A stretch of 64,000 nt of DNA from Candidatus Acidiferrales bacterium (lineage in GTDB: Bacteria > Acidobacteriota > Terriglobia > Acidiferrales > UBA7541), in NCBI GenBank assembly GCA_030038275.1, contig JASHPG010000100.1, positions 1-64,000 of the forward strand. Reading direction: 5' to 3'. The position numbers and the translations under genes were made by a program. Below the pieces are notes generated by a model. It made no database searches. It was not told where the DNA came from and saw nothing but the letters and a program-made list of their open reading frames with translations. Below, piece after piece: positions 58,313-64,000 of the stretch (positions are counted from its first letter, which is position 1; every line of letters starts with the position of its first letter).

Positions 58313-60327
58313 GCAGCCTCCACCGGATCGATAGCCGCCAGCCTGGATGTCGAGCAGCTAATGTTGGACGGGCGTTTGCACGAGTCCGATCCTGAGTAGA
58401 ATTTCGGAAAGAGTTGGCCGATGTAGGGCATGAGCGCGGAAGTATCTTCCGCAGCTAGAGCGCGTTCCATCTCGTGAACGGCGTTCAGGATCCCGCCCGA
58501 GCGCGCATCCTTTTCGCGAACGACCAGGATTCGTTTCGACGAGGTCGCGACTGGCCGCTCCCAATCATCCCAGAGCTGTTCGTTGAGCTTTTCGCCCTTT
58601 CGCAGGCCCATGAACTCGATCGCGATGTCGCGGTGCGGACGCAAACCGGAGAAGAGGGCCATCGTTTTCGCTAGCTGATAAATGTTAAAAGGTTCGCCCA
58701 TGTCGAAGACGAATGTCTCACCGCTCTTCCCCAGTTCAGCTGCGCCGAGGATCAGGTGAACCGCTTCCGCTACCGACATGAAATAACGCGATGCTTGAGG
58801 ATCTGTGACCCGAATTGGGCCTCCTCGTTGAATTTGTTCATAAAAAAGCGGAATGACGCTCCCGGTACTGCCTGCGACATTGCCAAAGCGGACGTTTGAA
58901 AAACGAGTAGCTAGGTTCTTGGCGGAGGCTTGCCTCGCAAATTCCTGAATGCAGAGTTCCGTGATTTTCTTCGACAAGCCCATGAAGCTGACGGGATCGA
59001 CGGCTTTATCAGTCGAGATATTCACGAGCGACGTTACGCCGAATTGCAGCGCCGCCTGGGCGAGATTTCGCGTCCCTAAGACGTTGTTGCGTATGGCCTC
59101 TCCTGGATGAAGCTCGATCATCGAGACATGTTTGTATGCCGCAGCGTGGAAAATCAGATCGGGCCGTTCGGCTTTTAGAATGGCTTGCGTCCGGTTCGCG
59201 GAGGAAAGATCGGCCAGAATGGGCTTTACTGATTTGAAGCCGATGCTTTCCGCGATCGCAAGGTTCACATAGAAAAGGTTGTTCTCGGATTTGTCCAGTA
59301 ACAGCAGCTTCCTGGGGCGAGCGGAGGCGATTTGCTTGGCCAGTTCGGACCCAATGCTGCCGCCAGCACCGGTAACGAGCACTGTTTTGCCCTCGATTAG
59401 GCTACGAGTCATCTGGATATCGGGGCGGAACTCATCGCGTTGAAGCAAATGCTCGACTCGCGGCGCGCCGAGTTGGCGCGTCGAAATGTTGCTAATTGCG
59501 GCGCATTGTATGAGGTCGGAAAGTGATGGCAAAGAGCGAACCGGCAAGTTCATTTGGCGGCAAGCATCCAGAATATCGTGCATCTGCGCGTGCGTAGCGC
59601 TTGGGATACACACGAGAATGGCCTCAGCACGCGCCTGCGAAGCGATTTTCGCCACGTCTCGAGTGGCGCCTAGGACTGGGACGCCAAACAACCTGCGGCC
59701 CCACTTTCTGGAGTCGTCATCCGCAAGAGCAACCGGTCGGAACCCGGAGGCGGGATCGAGCGCTGTTTGCCTCACAAGGGTCAAGCCAGCATCACCAGCG
59801 CCGACAATGACCGCGCGTGCACCAGTGCGGCGTCGTGAAGCACGATTTGCGCGCCACGTTTGCGCCCCGAAGTGGAGAACGCCCCACCCAAAAGTGAGTA
59901 TGAAAGCGTCAAGCAGAATTAAACGTACAGAGGCGTATAAATTCGCGCCGTCTAACCCCAGAAAGCTGGCGAGCAATCCGAGATTTAGGATCACGGCTTG
60001 CATCAACGGCCGAACATCGAGAATGTTCGCGTGCCGGAGTGATCGCCCATGCAGCGCGGTAGAAGCGCTCGCCAAAAGTGCTGCTGCAGCGCTGATGCCG
60101 ACCTTCGACCAAGTGTCAATGCCCCCTGAAACTATTCCGTCCGTTTGCGGCAGCACGATGACGGACGATACGTATGCCAAGACCGCGATCATGACTTCTG
60201 CGGCCAGCACCAACGCAGGGTGGAGGTCTCGTTCGACAACCGAACGAAAGTCCGACGACCATCGCGAAGCATTTTGCGTGCTTTCCCGGCTGTTCCGAGT
60301 GGCCCCTTCGAGAGAGAGGGTATGCAT
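58309..60327 (-). CDS. FlaA1/WbpM-like polysaccharide biosynthesis nucleotide-sugar epimerase/dehydratase
   Basis: VLVTGAGGSIGSELAKQIASARPRKLLLLDKSENNLF...AAYKHVSMIELHPGEAIRNNVLGTRNLA. Confidence 0.95.
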   Translation of the reverse strand: MHTLSLEGATRNSRESTQNASRWSSDFRSVVERDLHPALVLAAEVMIAVLAYVSSVIVLPQTDGIVSGGIDTWSKVGISAAAALLASASTALHGRSLRHANILDVRPLMQAVILNLGLLASFLGLDGANLYASVRLILLDAFILTFGWGVLHFGAQTWRANRASRRRTGARAVIVGAGDAGLTLVRQTALDPASGFRPVALADDDSRKWGRRLFGVPVLGATRDVAKIASQARAEAILVCIPSATHAQMHDILDACRQMNLPVRSLPSLSDLIQCAAISNISTRQLGAPRVEHLLQRDEFRPDIQMTRSLIEGKTVLVTGAGGSIGSELAKQIASARPRKLLLLDKSENNLFYVNLAIAESIGFKSVKPILADLSSANRTQAILKAERPDLIFHAAAYKHVSMIELHPGEAIRNNVLGTRNLAQAALQFGVTSLVNISTDKAVDPVSFMGLSKKITELCIQEFARQASAKNLATRFSNVRFGNVAGSTGSVIPLFYEQIQRGGPIRVTDPQASRYFMSVAEAVHLILGAAELGKSGETFVFDMGEPFNIYQLAKTMALFSGLRPHRDIAIEFMGLRKGEKLNEQLWDDWERPVATSSKRILVVREKDARSGGILNAVHEMERALAAEDTSALMPYIGQLFPKFYSGSDSCKRPSNISCSTSRLAAIDPVEAA

Positions 60328-60549
60328 TTGTATTTTCCGGTTACCACGTTTAGTAATTGGCGCACGAGCAGTTGCGTTGATCGAATCCAGAGCCGAGAAA
60401 TCGGCTACAGGATTTTCGATCTCTGCTTTCGCTCGACTCGTGGCCTAAACCGCCTCTGCGCACCTCAACTAAGGCGCCGAATTGGCCACTCGGTACCGCG
60501 CGGGGCGACTCACCCGCTGGCGCACTTCTGCTGTAGGACCAGCCGGATC

Positions 60550-61338
60550 CTAAAGCCGCCGATAAATCGCGGCAGGAATCGGATAGGTCCGTTTGTTCAA
60601 AACGGCGCCTAATATCGAAACTTTCGCGTCTTCTAAGATCCGTTTTGCGGTTCGCGCCGAATCGCGGCGAGTGTCGTTCGACGCAATTACCAGCACAATT
60701 CCATCGGATAACCCACCCAGAATTACTGCGTCGCTGGAGACGCTCAGCGCCGGCGCATCCATCAAAACGAAGTCAAACTCGGCTCGCAGTTCAGAGAGCC
60801 GCACCCCTATACGGGAAGGGTTTACGAGACCGCTGGGCCATGAGTGCGCAGACCCGGAGGGCATGATCCAGAGACGGCTCGTTCGGGTTCCGGTCACGAA
60901 ATGCTGGATTTGCTCCGTTTGCCTCATTGCGTCGGAAAGACCGGGCGCCGCATCCGTGCGAAAATGTTCGTGCAGCGAGGGGCACCAGAAGTTTCCGTCC
61001 ACAATGCAAACTCGATTCTGCGTGTGCGTAGCCAGCAACTCGGCAGCCTTGGCGCAGACCCACGTACAGCCAGATCTCCGGTTCACGCTTGAAAACGCGA
61101 CAATTCTTGGCAACTCTTCCGTTGGCGCCGAAATAAAAAGGCGATGGACGAGCCTCGCAACTTCCACTTCCGCTGCCGCGTAGCCGAGCGGAGGGGCAGG
61201 TCCAACCGGTGGAGATTGGGAAAACGGGTGATGTTGCGTCGGCGCATTCGATACCGTGTCCTCGATTACTCCAAGCTGTTGTCTCATCTGCTTTGCCACA
61301 TTCAAGTCCGTTTCCGGGCGACGCTCGCACAGGTCCAA
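60550..61338 (-). CDS. CpsD/BY-kinase-like P-loop protein with degenerate Walker A
   Basis: PRIVAFSSVNRRSGCTWVCAKAAELLATHTQNRVCIVDGNFWCPSLHEHF; FDFVLMDAPALSVSSDAVILGGLSDGIVLVI. Confidence 0.8.
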   Translation of the reverse strand: MDLCERRPETDLNVAKQMRQQLGVIEDTVSNAPTQHHPFSQSPPVGPAPPLGYAAAEVEVARLVHRLFISAPTEELPRIVAFSSVNRRSGCTWVCAKAAELLATHTQNRVCIVDGNFWCPSLHEHFRTDAAPGLSDAMRQTEQIQHFVTGTRTSRLWIMPSGSAHSWPSGLVNPSRIGVRLSELRAEFDFVLMDAPALSVSSDAVILGGLSDGIVLVIASNDTRRDSARTAKRILEDAKVSILGAVLNKRTYPIPAAIYRRL

Positions 61339-62892
61339 TTACTGCATGCCGGATGTGCTGCGAGGAATCGCCGCAAGAACCTTCAGATCGAGATAACGGG
61401 TCAACTCGTCCGGCGTGTGAAACGATGAATCGAGACGGTCGGCCGCATACGCTGCTCCAATACCGGAAACACCGGCCGCAAACAATCCAGCAAAAAACAT
61501 CCATCCAAAATGCTCGTCAGGGAGAGCCGGCGCGGCGGGCGCCTCTGCGATTGAGACGTTTACGATTCGTCGGTCGTCCAGTGCGTCTGAAATGCGAGCT
61601 TCTTCACGCTTGCCGAGATACAAGAGATAATTGTCCTCCGCCGTTTTGACCGCGCGAGTAAGATCGGCTTCCGTTCGGTCGTCCGACTCAAGTCTTATGG
61701 CGGCGGTTTGATAGCGTCGAATCGTGCGCCGCATTGACTCCGCTTCGGCAGCAAATTGCGCGCGATCGGCCTCAGCTTTGGCCATTTCCGTCGCGATCCA
61801 GTCCTGGGCGGGAACCCTGTCTGTGGTGACTTCAGAAACTGGCGATTGCTCAGCCGTCCAGATCGCCTTCTGCGTTTCCGCAATTTGCGTTTCAATATCC
61901 TTGACGGGCGGATAAGAAGGCGCGTATTTCACCAGCATGTCGGAATGCTTTAATTCGAGTGATAAAAGCGTGCTCTTGAGCTGCGCGAGCAATTGGGCGT
62001 TTCCGGTTTCCCGCATTTCGGTGGTTTGTCGTTTCGGCGAAGCTTGCTCTTCTTCACGAAGGGCCTGTAAGCGCGCTGATGCGGCATCAGCATCGGATTC
62101 GTCCTGCTGCTGCTCGGCCTCGAACTTGCTCATCTGCTCGAGCGCTAATTGTTGTTCAACCGCTGGATCGACAGTTCCTTCACGACGATTGAATGAAATC
62201 TGCTGCGCTTCTGCGTCCGCGAGCTGCCGCTGGTACAGAGTGGTTTCTTGGTCGAAAAACGTGAAGCTTCCTGCGGGCCTGTGGACGGCCGCGTGCTTCT
62301 CCTGATAGAGGGTCGCAATTGTTCGCAGGACTTTGGCCGCCAGCCGCGGATCGCGCGAGGAGTAAGCGACCCGGATCACCGTCGTCTTCTGCAATGGCTC
62401 GACGGTAAGAGAATTGCGCAGATATCTTTCGGAACGGGCGAGCCGCACGGCTGGAGAGTCTTCGCCGAAAAAGAAGAAATGGTCACTTACACGTGTCCAC
62501 CACGAGTACCGTGTCCGTTCGAGTCCACAGCTCAGAACAACCTCATTTAATAAATCGCGGCTGGTCAGCAGCTCGACCTCCGAATTCAGATCTTCCTGGG
62601 AAACGGAAGGGACAGGAGCCGCCTCGGTGGTAGGAGCCGGGCTAACGACGGAGTCGGCGCGATCGCGGTTCACAAAAATCTTCATCTCCGCTTGATATGT
62701 ACGGGGCATCAGCAGTGCCGTCAGCATGATTCCGCCGAATACGCCTAGGAAAACCAGCAGAGCCATGTTTCGCTGCCGGAAAAGCGGCGCAACCGCGTCG
62801 CGCAGCGTTTTCCCCGGCGCCAGACCGCGCTCTTGGCGCAGCAAATTGACATCGCGGAAGACAAGATGTCGGTCGTGTGTTTCGTCGGTCAT
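61339..62892 (-). CDS. Polysaccharide chain-length determinant (Wzz/GNVR-type) protein
   Basis: MLLVFLGVFGGIMLTALLMPRTYQAEMKIFVNRD-type N-terminus, long coiled coil, C-terminal TM APALPDEHFGWMFFAGLFAAGVSGIGAAYAADRLD. Confidence 0.92.
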   Translation of the reverse strand: MTDETHDRHLVFRDVNLLRQERGLAPGKTLRDAVAPLFRQRNMALLVFLGVFGGIMLTALLMPRTYQAEMKIFVNRDRADSVVSPAPTTEAAPVPSVSQEDLNSEVELLTSRDLLNEVVLSCGLERTRYSWWTRVSDHFFFFGEDSPAVRLARSERYLRNSLTVEPLQKTTVIRVAYSSRDPRLAAKVLRTIATLYQEKHAAVHRPAGSFTFFDQETTLYQRQLADAEAQQISFNRREGTVDPAVEQQLALEQMSKFEAEQQQDESDADAASARLQALREEEQASPKRQTTEMRETGNAQLLAQLKSTLLSLELKHSDMLVKYAPSYPPVKDIETQIAETQKAIWTAEQSPVSEVTTDRVPAQDWIATEMAKAEADRAQFAAEAESMRRTIRRYQTAAIRLESDDRTEADLTRAVKTAEDNYLLYLGKREEARISDALDDRRIVNVSIAEAPAAPALPDEHFGWMFFAGLFAAGVSGIGAAYAADRLDSSFHTPDELTRYLDLKVLAAIPRSTSGMQ

Positions 62893-63617
62893 GGCTGTAG
62901 TTGGTAGTAAGCTCCGAACCCGGACGAGGGAATAAAGCGCTCAATTTTCGAAACGACGTTTTTGGGCACGTACAGCATGTCTCCGGGCTGAAGTTCCGCG
63001 TCCTCCCGTTCACGGCCGCTAAAAATTCGCTTCAGATTGATGCGTGTGATTTCGTATTGCGCATCGTCCACCCTGTGAAACAAGAGCGCTTGAGAGGTTT
63101 TTGCGGCGGCTGTCATGCCGCCGGCGATTGCAATCGCTTCGGTTGCTGACGTTGCGCCTCGCAGGTCATATTTCCCGGGATGGTTCACTTGTCCGGTAAC
63201 GACAAAAAACGGCTTGTTGAAGTTCTTCAGTTCGACGGTAACAATTGGTTCGTGAAGGACTCCCGCGTAAGCGGCCTTGACCGCCGCAACAGCTTGTTCA
63301 GTGGTCAGACCCGCCAATCGGACATCACCAGCTCCTGTTAGGCTTGCGTAGCCATCCGGCTCGATGGTCACGTCCTGGTCAAACTCAGGAGTCAGCGGAA
63401 AAGCAATCGCAATTTCGTCGCTCGGGAATAGGCGGTATCTGCGATCGCGCGGCTGCAAAACGGGAGAGACACCGCTGCGGACGCTAAGGAAAGCCAAATT
63501 GCTCGTATGATCGGATGAACTCGAGGAGCCAGTGCGCGCCGCGGGGCAACTCGTCGCGAGCCCAGTTAATGTGGAGATAGCGATCAGCGCCACGATGCTG
63601 AGCCTCATATAGTGCAC
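62889..63617 (-). CDS. Wza-like polysaccharide export/SLBB protein
   Basis: YRLFPSDEIAIAFPLTPEFDQDVTIEPDGYASLTGAGDVRLAGLTTEQAVAAVKAAY...FFVVTGQVNHPGKYDLRGATSATEAIAIAGG. Confidence 0.92.
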   Translation of the reverse strand: MHYMRLSIVALIAISTLTGLATSCPAARTGSSSSSDHTSNLAFLSVRSGVSPVLQPRDRRYRLFPSDEIAIAFPLTPEFDQDVTIEPDGYASLTGAGDVRLAGLTTEQAVAAVKAAYAGVLHEPIVTVELKNFNKPFFVVTGQVNHPGKYDLRGATSATEAIAIAGGMTAAAKTSQALLFHRVDDAQYEITRINLKRIFSGREREDAELQPGDMLYVPKNVVSKIERFIPSSGFGAYYQLQP

Positions 63618-63985
63618 ACCATCACCGCCTCGCTGCGCACGGAAAATCCGCTATCGGCAGCGAGCGGCGGCTTCTCGGCTCGCAGCACACGCCCTTTCAC
63701 GATGACGCACGAGACGCGGGCGTCGGCCGCGAACATCGGAAGTTGGATGCTGACTTGTACCCTATGCCCTGCCGAGGGAAAGGTCGAAGCAAATATGTAT
63801 GCGCCGCCCGGGCTGATATCGCGAGTGTACCCACGCGACTGGTGCGCGACTCCGTCTTCCTCCACCCAGCTCACCACGACATCGGCTTGGAGCGCGTAGC
63901 GTATGGCGGACCGAAGATTTCTGCGAGAGTTAAAACCGCATAGACGGTCTCGGGACTGCCGCAATGGACTTGGCGCCGGGCTCAT
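63605..63985 (-). CDS. PilZ domain protein
   Basis: RRNLRSAIRYALQADVVVSWVEEDGVAHQSRGYTRDISPGGAYIFASTFPSAGHRVQVSIQLP. Confidence 0.8.
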   Translation of the reverse strand: MSPAPSPLRQSRDRLCGFNSRRNLRSAIRYALQADVVVSWVEEDGVAHQSRGYTRDISPGGAYIFASTFPSAGHRVQVSIQLPMFAADARVSCVIVKGRVLRAEKPPLAADSGFSVRSEAVMVCTI

Positions 63986-64000
63986 GACGTGGACGGGAAG

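Noticed and set aside
1-64000. Many long overlapping ORFs on the opposite strand (e.g. 52-738+, 29340-30644+, 35126-36055+, 46745-47548+)
   Set aside because: They lie antisense to well-supported conserved genes and have Arg/Pro/Ser-rich composition typical of shadow ORFs in GC-rich DNA
1-64000. tRNA, rRNA, transposase or integrase genes marking a mobile island
   Set aside because: None recognised in the sequence or ORF list; mobility of the fluoride island is not supported by direct evidence here

Overview
This window is a 64 kb bacterial chromosomal segment; its general character suggests Acidobacteria, but that is inference. It has three parts. (1) About 1-27 kb is a dense fluoride-response island. 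I read six fluoride (crcB-type) riboswitch aptamers directly from the sequence, at about 2186-2260(-), 4136-4199(-), 13424-13478(-), 16404-16462(-), 21790-21849(-) and 22077-22130(+). They head operons encoding a hydrogenase-4/formate-hydrogenlyase-like membrane module, a J-domain-like plus Sel1-repeat pair, a large operon (dynamin-like GTPase, CrcB fluoride channel, Cys/His-rich protein, DUF190 proteins, AAA ATPase, second dynamin-like GTPase), a HEAT-repeat plus third dynamin-like GTPase operon, an operon of Cys/His-rich protein, DnaB-like ATPase, inorganic pyrophosphatase, metallophosphoesterase and enolase, and a tandem MutS-like pair followed by DUF211, a VIT-like membrane protein and another Cys/His-rich protein. 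Enolase and pyrophosphatase are classical fluoride-inhibited enzymes, and most of the other proteins are NTPases or phosphoryl-transfer enzymes. (2) About 27-44 kb is mostly housekeeping: a frameshifted Nudix gene, an outer-membrane beta-barrel, a flavin reductase, the biotin operon bioB-F-D-A, a methyltransferase, a SAM-I riboswitch plus Cys/Met PLP enzyme, ispH, an arginase-family protein, a HAD hydrolase and a giant HEAT/PilZ-like protein. (3) About 44-64 kb is an exopolysaccharide/capsule cluster on the minus strand. The main candidate for an undescribed system is the fluoride regulon with three dynamin-like GTPases and four related Cys/His-rich proteins under riboswitch control.
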